DNA from: a virus
Virus record (IMG/VR): IMGVR_UViG_3300007541_000167
Location: 1 to 26,819 of that record
Length of the DNA: 26,819 nt
Reading direction: 5' to 3' (one strand)
Shown: positions 16,060 through 22,574 of the stretch, piece after piece
Layout of the letters: each line of letters opens with the position of its first letter
How positions within the stretch are numbered: the first letter of the stretch is position 1
Translations under genes and position numbers: made by a program
Notes under the pieces: generated by a model
Database searches by the model: none
Told to the model about the DNA's origin: nothing
Seen by the model: only the letters and a program-made list of their open reading frames with translations

Positions 16060-16067
16060 TATTTATG
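16060..16067 (-). promoter_or_regulatory. Weak late-type promoter candidate upstream of the 82-aa gene
   Basis: CATAAATA on the minus strand, overlapping the thyX stop and 40 nt before the 82-aa start, further than the 19-26 nt of the other late-type motifs. One mismatch to TATAAATA. Confidence 0.3.
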
Positions 16068-16815
16068 GACTCAGACGAGCACGATGTAGGCGTTTTTCTT
16101 CATAATACTTCCATACATTTGGTGCCCACTTTTCCAGTTCTGGAGCAATCTGTTCGCAAAGTGCCTGGATTTCAAGTTGGGCGTCCATTTTAGCACGAAG
16201 GTCAAGAATGTGAAGAATGGAACGAAGATTGGCAGAAACAACAAAGTTCTGACGAATTCCTTGTACTAGACCATCACGAATGTGCTCTTCACACATTCCC
16301 TTTTCATACTTTGCAGCATACCTCTTACATCCCTCATAGATGAAGTCCAGTTCATCATTATAGTCCGAAAGAGTCCATTCATACTTTTTACCCTTACGGT
16401 TGGTGTAGTACCCTGGAGGACGGATGTAGAACACGTCATCAACTGGAAGTTCATTCTTAGCAACTTGAACTACCCGTTTTCCAGTATAACGTTGAGATTG
16501 AACGTCAAATGTAATACCAGCACGATGAGTTCTTGCCTGAACCATTACATTGTGAACATATCCAGAAACGGAGAACGTAATGCAAGGATGCTCTAGTGGG
16601 CCATAATGACCACGTTCGTTTGCAAGAAGTTGTTCCACAATCCACTCACCACATTTTTGTGGAGAAGGGATTTCTTGGTCGTGAATAGGAATTTCAGAAT
16701 AATCGCATTTTGCTGCTTGATAGATAACTTGCTCTGGAATAGGATACCCCTGAAGTTTTACAACTTGAAGACGGGGATCTAGTTCAAGAAGGTCTTTTGC
16801 TTTTACTGGTTTCAT
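16063..16815 (-). CDS. thyX: FAD-dependent thymidylate synthase
   Basis: 250 aa from the ATG at MKPVKAKDLLELDP. The ThyX signature R-T-H-R-x7-S-x-R is RTHRAGITFDVQSQR at 95-109. The upstream active-site helix (ANERGHYGPLEHPCITFSVS) and the C-terminal LRSILHILDLRAKMDAQLEI are typical. ThyX makes dTMP from dUMP with methylene-tetrahydrofolate, FAD and NADPH, feeding phage DNA synthesis. An in-frame TTG 3 codons upstream is possible, but the ATG is preferred, with AAGGA 10 nt before it. It overlaps the 63-aa gene upstream by 32 nt and belongs to the operon that starts at the promoter near 17149. Confidence 0.93.
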   Translation of the reverse strand: MKPVKAKDLLELDPRLQVVKLQGYPIPEQVIYQAAKCDYSEIPIHDQEIPSPQKCGEWIVEQLLANERGHYGPLEHPCITFSVSGYVHNVMVQARTHRAGITFDVQSQRYTGKRVVQVAKNELPVDDVFYIRPPGYYTNRKGKKYEWTLSDYNDELDFIYEGCKRYAAKYEKGMCEEHIRDGLVQGIRQNFVVSANLRSILHILDLRAKMDAQLEIQALCEQIAPELEKWAPNVWKYYEEKRLHRARLSP

Positions 16816-16975
16816 ATTTTCCAAATCCTTTTGATGTTTTTTGTTCTAGTGTGGATAATTCTTCTTCCAACTGTCTTAGTTGGACTTTCATTTCCCGAAG
16901 TTTTTCAGGCGAAAAAAGATGCTCTTGTTTCAACAATCTTTTGAGCATCTTTACTAATTTATTTCGTCTTGTCAT
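16784..16975 (-). CDS. Small basic coiled-coil-like protein, function unknown
   Basis: 63 aa, starting MTRRNKLVKMLKRLLKQEHL. The middle (SPEKLREMKVQLRQLEEELS) has heptad spacing of a short coiled coil, and the end is basic (GKYETSKSKRPS). The ATG overlaps the stop of the gene before it (TGATG) and has GGAG about 7 nt upstream, better supported than the in-frame ATG 4 codons earlier. The C-terminal part overlaps the start of thyX by 32 nt. I do not recognise a function. Confidence 0.7.
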   Translation of the reverse strand: MTRRNKLVKMLKRLLKQEHLFSPEKLREMKVQLRQLEEELSTLEQKTSKGFGKYETSKSKRPS

Positions 16976-17127
16976 CACATCTCCCAATCATAATGACCAT
17001 CTTCTTCTTCATAATACTCAACTTCATCAGTTGTTGTATAACTTTGTTTACCATAAACTTCAACCTTTAATGAATCAAGAAGAAGTTCCATATTCCGTAT
17101 AATGAGTTTTACCTTTTCTCTGTCCAT
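16975..17127 (-). CDS. 50-aa acidic protein, first gene of the thyX-phoH-gp59 operon
   Basis: 50 aa, too short for many gene callers: MDREKVKLIIRNMELLLDSL, then a Tyr/Glu/Asp-rich second half ending EEEDGHYDWEM. The stop TGA overlaps the next start (TGATG), and a near-consensus promoter lies about 15 nt upstream of the ATG. The first half can form an amphipathic helix. Position behind the promoter, the unbroken frame and the overlap with the next gene support it as real. Function unknown. Confidence 0.7.
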   Translation of the reverse strand: MDREKVKLIIRNMELLLDSLKVEVYGKQSYTTTDEVEYYEEEDGHYDWEM

Positions 17128-17148
17128 ACCTCAAACTCTTACCTACCT

Positions 17149-17177
17149 ATCATACACAAAAAAAGAGAGGGAGTCAA
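17149..17177 (-). promoter_or_regulatory. Sigma70-type promoter of the thyX-phoH-gp59 operon
   Basis: TTGACT (17177-17172), a 17-nt spacer and TATGAT (17154-17149) on the minus strand, with expected start near 17142, 15 nt before the first ATG. The -35 box lies in the loop of the terminator hairpin of the preceding mini-operon, so terminator and promoter share sequence. Confidence 0.7.
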
Positions 17178-17185
17178 CCCCCCTC
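17158..17185 (-). terminator. Intrinsic terminator of the 33-aa/52-aa mini-operon
   Basis: On the minus strand GAGGG, a 9-nt loop (GGGTTGACT), CCCTC, then TC and seven T. The stem begins inside the last codons and contains the stop of the 52-aa gene, and the loop carries the -35 box of the next promoter. Confidence 0.65.
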
Positions 17186-17332
17186 AAAGTTTTTATCATA
17201 AATTTGCTCAAACCACTCAACTAAATGAATACCATAGCAGTGCCAATAATTTTGACCCCTATATGTTAAAAGATAACAAGCAGGTTCTCTGTCATCAATA
17301 TTTTCTTCATGGTAATAATCTTCACTAATCAC
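17174..17332 (-). CDS. 52-aa protein with GTG start, function unknown
   Basis: 52 aa from GTG: MISEDYYHEENIDDREPACY, then LLTYRGQNYWHCYGIHLVEW and FEQIYDKNFEGG. The GTG start overlaps the stop of the 33-aa gene (GTGA), a usual sign of coupled translation. The peptide is rich in aromatic residues and looks like a small folded beta/alpha domain rather than noise. No ATG lies in frame near the start. No function recognised; an early host-takeover role would be a guess from position behind a strong -10 box. Confidence 0.6.
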   Translation of the reverse strand: MISEDYYHEENIDDREPACYLLTYRGQNYWHCYGIHLVEWFEQIYDKNFEGG

Positions 17333-17430
17333 GCTACTTGTGGCTTTTTAGCCATATTAATTTCGGCGTTATGAAGTTTTTTTTGCTTTTTGTCTTTGTT
17401 TTTTAGATATTGAACGAAAGTGATTTTCAT
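17329..17430 (-). CDS. 33-aa basic peptide with a strong ribosome site
   Basis: 33 aa: MKITFVQYLKNKDKKQKKLH followed by NAEINMAKKPQVA. The start is supported by AAAGGAG 7 nt upstream, one of the best ribosome sites in the window, placed directly after a small hairpin. The peptide has 10 Lys and is likely helical at the front. It is the first gene after the 230-nt regulatory stretch and overlaps the next start by 4 nt. It is too short for usual gene callers. Function unknown. Confidence 0.6.
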   Translation of the reverse strand: MKITFVQYLKNKDKKQKKLHNAEINMAKKPQVA

Positions 17431-17660
17431 AAGGTTGCTCCTTTACTAATGAGTAAATTTGCGTTCCTTCCCTTTCGGTACTTCCGTCTCTATTCGCTAT
17501 TCGCAAATAGCAGATGAACGACAAGAGTATTATACTCTTTCTACCATATGTATACACCCGTATTTGTAACATTTGTTACATTTTTATAAAATCTTAAGAA
17601 CCTGAAAAATTTCTGGAGAATTTTTTCTCCGTTTTTTGAAATAAAAGGTCGATTTTTATT
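17431..17660 (-). promoter_or_regulatory. 230-nt non-coding regulatory stretch upstream of the tiny-gene operon
   Basis: The longest gene-free stretch in the window. Reading on the minus strand it holds: a GGAGAA-TTTT-TTCTCC hairpin (17615-17630) after speD; the palindrome GTAAC-N4-GTTAC (17566-17579), which fits the NtcA rule GTA-N8-TAC; a perfect TATAAT -10 box (17534-17529) inside a 17-nt inverted repeat (17523-17539); a leader hairpin GCTATT/AATAGC (17496-17511); and a second hairpin TTTACT/AGTAAA (17442-17457) just before the ribosome site. The -35 position (GTGTAT) is poor, as expected for an activator-dependent promoter. An overlapping 67-aa open frame runs through it but is not supported. 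Confidence 0.6.
17615..17630 (-). terminator. Hairpin downstream of speD
   Basis: GGAGAA-loop-TTCTCC, 6 bp with a 4-nt loop, about 30 nt after the speD stop. On the minus strand it is followed by AGAAATTTTT, an imperfect T run; on the plus strand it is followed by six T but no gene reads into it. Likely ends the speD transcript. Confidence 0.5.
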
Positions 17661-17987
17661 TTACCTTTCAATATAACTAAGGGTATGGTCTGTGGCACAA
17701 AGCTGGTGAATAATTATGTCACATCCAATCTTTGGATTGCAATCGCCACAGGTATAAACATCTACTGCTGCTTTACCCTCTTCTGGCCAAGTGTGAATAC
17801 TAATATGACTCTCTGAGAGTAAGCACAAAACTGTAACTCCTTGTGGGTCAAACTTTTTTGATATCGTTTGACATACTGTTGCTCCACTTGCTGCAGCAGC
17901 ATTTTCCAGCAAGTCAATAAGAAGGTGTTCATCGTTCAAAAGAACAAATGAACACCCATACAAGTTAAGTAAATAATGCTTACCCAT
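17661..17987 (-). CDS. speD: S-adenosylmethionine decarboxylase proenzyme
   Basis: 108 aa, the length of the short prokaryotic SpeD type. The self-cleavage motif is LLSESHISIHTWPE, with cleavage expected between Glu59 and Ser60 and Ser60 becoming the pyruvoyl group; His65 is in the same stretch. The CGDCNP segment (Cys80) and YLLNLYGCSF start are typical. The enzyme decarboxylates S-adenosylmethionine to supply aminopropyl groups for polyamines, which can help DNA packaging or host photosystem stability. It is a known cyanophage auxiliary gene. It is the last gene of a minus-strand run, 6 nt after the 126-aa gene, with a hairpin behind it. Confidence 0.93.
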   Translation of the reverse strand: MGKHYLLNLYGCSFVLLNDEHLLIDLLENAAAASGATVCQTISKKFDPQGVTVLCLLSESHISIHTWPEEGKAAVDVYTCGDCNPKIGCDIIIHQLCATDHTLSYIER

Positions 17988-17993
17988 TTTTGT

Positions 17994-18374
17994 TTATTTT
18001 CTTTTTTTAGATTTTGGTGCTTGGTATCCCCAGAGTTTAGGACTGATTTTTCCGTATCCAAAGTCAATATTATGGATACAATTGCCAATCTTATCGTAAT
18101 ACATATCAAAAATACGAACTCTTTTGCCCCTAACTAAGTCGTGAAAAAGAGTTCCATTTTGATAATAAGAGATAATATAGGTATCACTAGGAAGTTGTGT
18201 ATTTTTCAACTCTTGTTGAGTACACTTTTCCTGCATAATTTCACAACCATAAAGTTTTTTTGAAAGTTCTTTCTCTTCTTTAGTCCAGATAGGAGCAGAA
18301 AAATCTTCATTGAATACTTCAGAATTTTCTACTTGCATTTCCTTTTCTGTCTTCATTTTTTGTTTGCTTCCCAT
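17994..18374 (-). CDS. 126-aa protein, function unknown
   Basis: 126 aa. The first 30 residues are polar and probably disordered (MGSKQKMKTEKEMQVENSE). The rest looks folded: IWTKEEKELSKKLYGCEIMQ, PSDTYIISYYQNGTLFHDLV, RGKRVRIFDMYYDKIG, NCIHNIDFGYGKISPKLWGY, and a basic tail (PKSKKRK). The middle suggests a small beta-sheet domain; no catalytic motif is evident. It lies between the 207-aa gene and speD, in the same direction with short spacers. I do not recognise the family. Confidence 0.7.
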   Translation of the reverse strand: MGSKQKMKTEKEMQVENSEVFNEDFSAPIWTKEEKELSKKLYGCEIMQEKCTQQELKNTQLPSDTYIISYYQNGTLFHDLVRGKRVRIFDMYYDKIGNCIHNIDFGYGKISPKLWGYQAPKSKKRK

Positions 18375-18389
18375 AATAAATTAGTAAAT

Positions 18390-19013
18390 TCAGCGACTAC
18401 GATCATTCCAGACGATATCTGGATATGCCTCACTCACAATTTCTCTTGTGATATTGTATTTATCTTGGAGTTTTTTATCCTTTACTAAAATTAAAATCTC
18501 AGCTTCAAGGGGATGCAAACCTTCAAGAAGGTTAATAAACATTGTCTCTTTCTTCAGTTTTGATAACCCATCATTTCCACCTTTTACATAATTATAGAAT
18601 TTAGTATATTCTTTGCGAATCGTAGTAACTTGCTTTCCAACCTCAGTTGCAGTTCCTAATGAATTTGAATTCAACTCCCCCATTTTGGCAACTGAATCTT
18701 CAATTTTCTCACTTAGAGTTCCACTAAATGAGGTTTGCTTATCAGTAGATGCATAAGGAACATCCCCAACTGGAAGGCAAGATTCAATGGTCTCATTAAA
18801 GTTCCAAATGAAAATTGCCTTTAAAGAGGGATCTTCATACTTTTTTAAAACTTCAACTTTTTTTGCTTTAGTTCTTTGTTTTGATGCTAGACCAAGAACT
18901 TCAAATGCAAATGGATTTGCTGGAAGTTCTACCACGGGCGTTGGAGTTGTCTTTATAGGAGTCTTTGCTCTTGGTTTCGTTTCAATCTTCTTCGCTGTCG
19001 TCTTCGTAGTCAT
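18390..19013 (-). CDS. Conserved-looking phage protein (possibly DUF6433), function unknown
   Basis: 207 aa from the ATG at MTTKTTAKKIETKPRAKTPI; a TTG 4 codons upstream is less likely. A Thr/Lys/Pro-rich leader of about 35 residues precedes PFAFEVLGLASKQRTKAKKV, EVLKKYEDPSLKAIFIWNFN, and a helical C-terminal half with LEGLHPLEAEILILVKDKKL. That pattern (a helix of Ala-Ser-Lys with Lys-Lys-Val-Glu-Val-Leu and a heavy-atom end on Glu-Ala-Glu) recalls the DUF6433 family of marine T4-like phages, from memory only. It overlaps the 74-aa membrane gene by 32 nt. Function unknown. Confidence 0.7.
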   Translation of the reverse strand: MTTKTTAKKIETKPRAKTPIKTTPTPVVELPANPFAFEVLGLASKQRTKAKKVEVLKKYEDPSLKAIFIWNFNETIESCLPVGDVPYASTDKQTSFSGTLSEKIEDSVAKMGELNSNSLGTATEVGKQVTTIRKEYTKFYNYVKGGNDGLSKLKKETMFINLLEGLHPLEAEILILVKDKKLQDKYNITREIVSEAYPDIVWNDRSR

Positions 19014-19206
19014 AATCGTTTTCAAACCTCACGGCTAAAATTTCGTCTGGTATAACATTCCCATTTATATCATACATCTCAGGATGCATTGCAGGGATTT
19101 CTCTATAATTCATCATATATTCTCTAGCAACCCAACCACTTACAAGTCCAACTATAAAAAACAATACTGTTAAAAATGAACCAAATACTAAACTTGTTGC
19201 TAACAT
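18982..19206 (-). CDS. Small single-pass membrane protein, function unknown
   Basis: 74 aa. One membrane helix at about 4-26 (TSLVFGSFLTVLFFIVGLVS) is followed by GWVAREYMMNYREIPAMHPE and a strongly acidic tail (ENDYDYEDDSEED). It resembles short membrane proteins found near speD and the 207-aa type in other cyanophages, as I recall, but no function is known to me. The ATG has GAGGAAG 4 nt upstream. The acidic C-terminus would most likely face the cytoplasm or the stroma side. The downstream gene starts inside its end. Confidence 0.75.
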   Translation of the reverse strand: MLATSLVFGSFLTVLFFIVGLVSGWVAREYMMNYREIPAMHPEMYDINGNVIPDEILAVRFENDYDYEDDSEED

Positions 19207-19223
19207 TGTTCTTCCTCGGGAAA

Positions 19224-19400
19224 CTACTTGTTCTTCCTGATATTCAGGGAAAATTCAAATTTGATGGTAACTTCCCGTTTTAGAAAGCTAACCACCTTGT
19301 TTACATTAATGTGGCAGGTTTTTGGTTGCTTTCTTTTTCCTCCATTAAGAAACAATTCAAGTCCACGATTAACCTGGATATTTTTATTTAGGTCTGTCAT
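19224..19400 (-). CDS. 58-aa basic protein, function unknown
   Basis: 58 aa: MTDLNKNIQVNRGLELFLNG, then GKRKQPKTCHINVNKVVSFL and KREVTIKFEFSLNIRKNK. Its start overlaps the glutaredoxin stop (TAATG), which supports it as real although it is short. It is basic and ends in an alternating beta-strand-like run (VTIKFEFSLNI). A CTAAATA motif lies inside its own fourth codon region and is read as coincidence. No function recognised. Confidence 0.65.
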   Translation of the reverse strand: MTDLNKNIQVNRGLELFLNGGKRKQPKTCHINVNKVVSFLKREVTIKFEFSLNIRKNK

Positions 19401-19636
19401 TAAACGATTTTCTGTTCTTTTAAAAATCTAATAGTGTCACTACAACCACCCAATTTTTGTTCGCCACAGACAACTTGTGGGAAAGTTGCACCGTCACCAA
19501 ACTTTGAATAAAATTCCATTTTTGTAAAATCTTTTCCCATTTTATACTCAATAACATTTTGTTTAGATAACCTAAGAACATCCTTTATTTTTATACAATA
19601 AGGACACCCCTCTTTAGAATAAACCGCAAAATTCAT
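19400..19636 (-). CDS. Glutaredoxin
   Basis: 78 aa with the CPYC dithiol active site at Cys11-Cys14 in YSKEGCPYCIKIKD, a TFPQVVCGEQKLGGCSD stretch holding the cis-Pro and glutathione-binding Gly-Gly, and the usual small thioredoxin-fold length. It reduces disulfides or ribonucleotide reductase at the cost of glutathione, fitting nucleotide supply for phage DNA. It lies 2 nt after the glycosyltransferase fusion gene and overlaps the 58-aa gene. Corresponds to nrdC-type genes of T4-like phages, though orthology is not shown. Confidence 0.93.
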   Translation of the reverse strand: MNFAVYSKEGCPYCIKIKDVLRLSKQNVIEYKMGKDFTKMEFYSKFGDGATFPQVVCGEQKLGGCSDTIRFLKEQKIV

Positions 19637-19638
19637 TT

Positions 19639-21828
19639 TTATGCACCTATTTGTTTTAATACAGTATTTACTTTATTCAAAAAACTATCATCCAATTGAT
19701 AATTATTAAGAATTTCTAAAAGAATATCTTTACATTGATTATTTTTCCCCCACCACCAACTAGCAACTGCCTTTTCATAAAGAAGGCCGTGAACACCAGG
19801 ATATTCTACATCAGTTTTAAGTGGTTGGCAAGTAAAATCGCAGTTATCCAATGCTTCAGATGCGTAGATGTAGCAATCTTGCCACCATTCCCTCTTTCCA
19901 GAAAATCTACTTAACAAATATCTTGCCTCTGGTCTTTCTGGATAAAGACACATTGCCTGTTGAAGAATTCCTTTTGCAGTTGAATCCCTAGTTCCTTGCC
20001 TATCGTAACAATTTGAACCGTGGATGAGTGCTTCATATGCAAGAAGTTTATCTTCACTTCTTTCAGCACACCTCAGAAAATAAGATAGTGCAGCAGCATT
20101 TTGACCATTCTTCTCATACCAAAGAGCAACGTTAAAGTTTAACTCTGCATTTTCAGTATCTAATGAGTATTCAGTAAGTAATTGCTCAATTTCGGATTTT
20201 TTATTTTTGGTAGTTACTTTAAACTTTTTAAACCTTTTACTTTGAGTCTTATTCTTCCACCAATTTAAAACAAGTTCATTTGATATCTGATGATTATTCT
20301 TCTGACCACTATTCACATCATCATCCATTCCAGCAAATGTTGAGGTAAATTTGTTATCTTCAACAAACAAAGGTCTAGTATAAGTCTTTCCCGTAGCAAA
20401 GAATAGATTTTCTACAAGTGGTTGAACATCACAATCAGGAATTTCTAAATGATAAGTTCCATCTTTATAATAGTTATTAATAACTCTTTCAGCGTGCCTT
20501 CTATTAATTAAGTATGCACTTACTGCCCAATCGTCCCACTGTCTATCACGAAGTTCAAAGGTATCAAACTCCTTTCTAATGGTAAGTAATTGAACACAAT
20601 CCCAATCTGAGGGAAGACTATCAAAAAATTCCTTCCAAGTGAAATCCCAATACTTAACAGTTTCTAATGAAAGATCATCTTCACATACAAACAAACAATC
20701 TTCTTTGGTATTATCATACCACTCTTTGATTGCCTTTATATGAGATACTGCACACCCCTTTGTCCCATCATTTAATGTGTGAGAATACTTTCCAGTAACT
20801 ATATCATTGCACTCAGCAAATCTTTTTGAAATTATAGATTTTGGGCGAATACAATATTCTGAGAATTGTGACTCTAAATTTTTTCTCCTATCTAGACTTT
20901 CCTCAAGAGAAATGTAACACGAGGTTGGGAATCCTGAAAGTTTATTGTCCAAAATAATCTTTTCTGCATAATAATGTTGCTCATCCATTTTTTGAATAAT
21001 CCAATCCAACTTTTTAGTGGATTTATAATCAGTTGGATTTGAATACATTTCTTTATTTTTTGCAATATGACATTGCGCCAAATAGTAAGCGTGATTCCAC
21101 TTTTCGTCACCATCCGCCATAGAATCAACTTGTTCTTTTTCACCAGTCTCGTAGAATCCCCTAAAGTGTTCAATTCTCTTATAATCTGAATGCGGAATGT
21201 GAATGCAATGATAATCGTAATTTATCTTATGATGATTCAATCCAAAAAGTTTTAATCTATCGCAAATATTATCATCATCATAAGCATAGAATGTATCAAA
21301 CTTTTCATCATATCCACCAATTGCCTCAAAATCTTCCTTTGAAACTAACAAAAGACCTCTAAGATACTTAAAATAATCACTATAAAGATTTACATAATCT
21401 CTTATTTGATATATTGATAGTTTATCCTTCAGTAAAATAGGAACTCCAGTTTCTTCATCAACTATCTCCGGGTTTTCTATATTTGGATGCCCAGTTACAA
21501 AACTTCCAGTTTTAAGTTTATAAGTTTCAAAAAAATTATTATATGGATTTAAAATATAATCACAATCAACCTTTAAAATATAATCTTGTGAGGCAAATTT
21601 TGCTGCAAGATTTAATGGATGGGGGAGATTGAAATATTCTTCATTAAAAACATTTACTATTTTGATTCTATCATCAAGTTCTGACATTTCATTTATAGTT
21701 TGGTCAGAATCAGAATTCCAATCAACAATGATAATTTCTTTAATTTCATCAAATAATAACCAAGATGATAAAGAAACATACAAAGGTTTTTTTCTATTTT
21801 TATGTGCGCAAATTAATGATACGTTCAT
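19639..21828 (-). CDS. Three-part glycosyltransferase: GT2-like, GT25-like and TPR repeats
   Basis: 729 aa from the ATG at MNVSLICAHKNRKKPLYVSL. Residues about 1-235 look like a GT-A fold: SLICAHKNR start, the DCD metal motif at 88-90 (LKVDCDYIL), GGYDEKFDTFYAYDDDNICD at 171-190. Residues about 303-500 match the LPS-type GT25 family: CYISLEESLDRRKNLESQF, KGCAVSHIKAIKEWY, and CLFVCEDDLSLE with the acidic metal site. Residues about 550-725 are TPR-like helices (NAELNFNVALWYEKNGQNAA). The product may transfer two different sugars to a host or phage glycan or protein. The ATG overlaps the stop of the GT11 gene (ATGA). Each domain call is reasonable; acceptor and sugars are unknown. Confidence 0.82.
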   Translation of the reverse strand: MNVSLICAHKNRKKPLYVSLSSWLLFDEIKEIIIVDWNSDSDQTINEMSELDDRIKIVNVFNEEYFNLPHPLNLAAKFASQDYILKVDCDYILNPYNNFFETYKLKTGSFVTGHPNIENPEIVDEETGVPILLKDKLSIYQIRDYVNLYSDYFKYLRGLLLVSKEDFEAIGGYDEKFDTFYAYDDDNICDRLKLFGLNHHKINYDYHCIHIPHSDYKRIEHFRGFYETGEKEQVDSMADGDEKWNHAYYLAQCHIAKNKEMYSNPTDYKSTKKLDWIIQKMDEQHYYAEKIILDNKLSGFPTSCYISLEESLDRRKNLESQFSEYCIRPKSIISKRFAECNDIVTGKYSHTLNDGTKGCAVSHIKAIKEWYDNTKEDCLFVCEDDLSLETVKYWDFTWKEFFDSLPSDWDCVQLLTIRKEFDTFELRDRQWDDWAVSAYLINRRHAERVINNYYKDGTYHLEIPDCDVQPLVENLFFATGKTYTRPLFVEDNKFTSTFAGMDDDVNSGQKNNHQISNELVLNWWKNKTQSKRFKKFKVTTKNKKSEIEQLLTEYSLDTENAELNFNVALWYEKNGQNAAALSYFLRCAERSEDKLLAYEALIHGSNCYDRQGTRDSTAKGILQQAMCLYPERPEARYLLSRFSGKREWWQDCYIYASEALDNCDFTCQPLKTDVEYPGVHGLLYEKAVASWWWGKNNQCKDILLEILNNYQLDDSFLNKVNTVLKQIGA

Positions 21829-22574
21829 ATTACAATCCAATTGGGAAGATATAAGTCTTTTGTATTCAAACTAGAATAATCATTTTGAAACCATTGGGAT
21901 GGAGATATTGTTTTTTTACTTTTCGATAACCAAGAACCCCACCAACTAAATGAGCTATTTGCAATAATGTGATAGTTACAAATAGTCATTAAACATAAAT
22001 CTATTACTTTATTATTTGTTTCTACAACTATAAATTGTGGAGAATTAAAATTCATTTTACACCACTCAATATCATCAGTAAAAACAAGAACTTTTCTTTT
22101 TGGTAAAATTTTTAAGGATGAATAATAATATTTTAAATTTAAATTAACAAAGTTAGTTTCTTGTAGATAATCCCCTCTACGAACATGAAGAGATATTATT
22201 TCATTATCACCATAAGTTTTTAGATAATGATAACACAATTTATATATTTCATCACTGAAAGTATATTCTTTTCTTAAAATATCTGAGACATTTTTAAAAT
22301 ATTTCTCAGATTGAAAATATCCACATAAATCAACATTGTTTGGACATTTGGAATACAAGTTTTCATCAAACTCAAATCCAAGTGGTTCTATTTTAACACT
22401 ATTAGAATTTCCAAATTTAGTTGGTATTTTGAATATTTTATAAAATTCCAAATTATAATCTGGAATAAAATAATCATATCTATTTTTATCTGATATTCCC
22501 CTGAGAGCAGCATATTGAAACATTTGATTTCCAAGTCTGCCAAGATTTCCCAATGAACTAAATGTCAACGCCAT
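21825..22574 (-). CDS. GT11-family alpha-1,2-fucosyltransferase-like enzyme
   Basis: 249 aa from the ATG at MALTFSSLGN. Family motifs are clear: GRLGNQMFQYAA at 12-23, HVRRGDYL at 130-137 (donor-binding), and NSSFSWWGSWLS at 206-217. These match bacterial alpha-1,2-fucosyltransferases (FutC/WbsJ type), about 290 aa long; this one is slightly short. It would use GDP-fucose or a related sugar nucleotide, which the host must supply. No signal peptide is seen, so it acts in the cytoplasm. Its start lies inside the end of the GH130-like gene, and its stop overlaps the start of the next glycosyltransferase, so the three genes are one unit. An in-frame TTG three codons upstream is less likely. Confidence 0.88.
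   Translation of the reverse strand: MALTFSSLGNLGRLGNQMFQYAALRGISDKNRYDYFIPDYNLEFYKIFKIPTKFGNSNSVKIEPLGFEFDENLYSKCPNNVDLCGYFQSEKYFKNVSDILRKEYTFSDEIYKLCYHYLKTYGDNEIISLHVRRGDYLQETNFVNLNLKYYYSSLKILPKRKVLVFTDDIEWCKMNFNSPQFIVVETNNKVIDLCLMTICNYHIIANSSFSWWGSWLSKSKKTISPSQWFQNDYSSLNTKDLYLPNWIVI

Noticed and set aside
17369-17572. 67-aa minus-strand frame through the regulatory stretch
   Set aside because: Starts upstream of the -10 box and overlaps the better supported 33-aa gene with its strong ribosome site in another frame.
19385-19391. CTAAATA late-type motif on the minus strand
   Set aside because: Lies in the first codons of the 58-aa gene and has no start codon at a suitable distance downstream.
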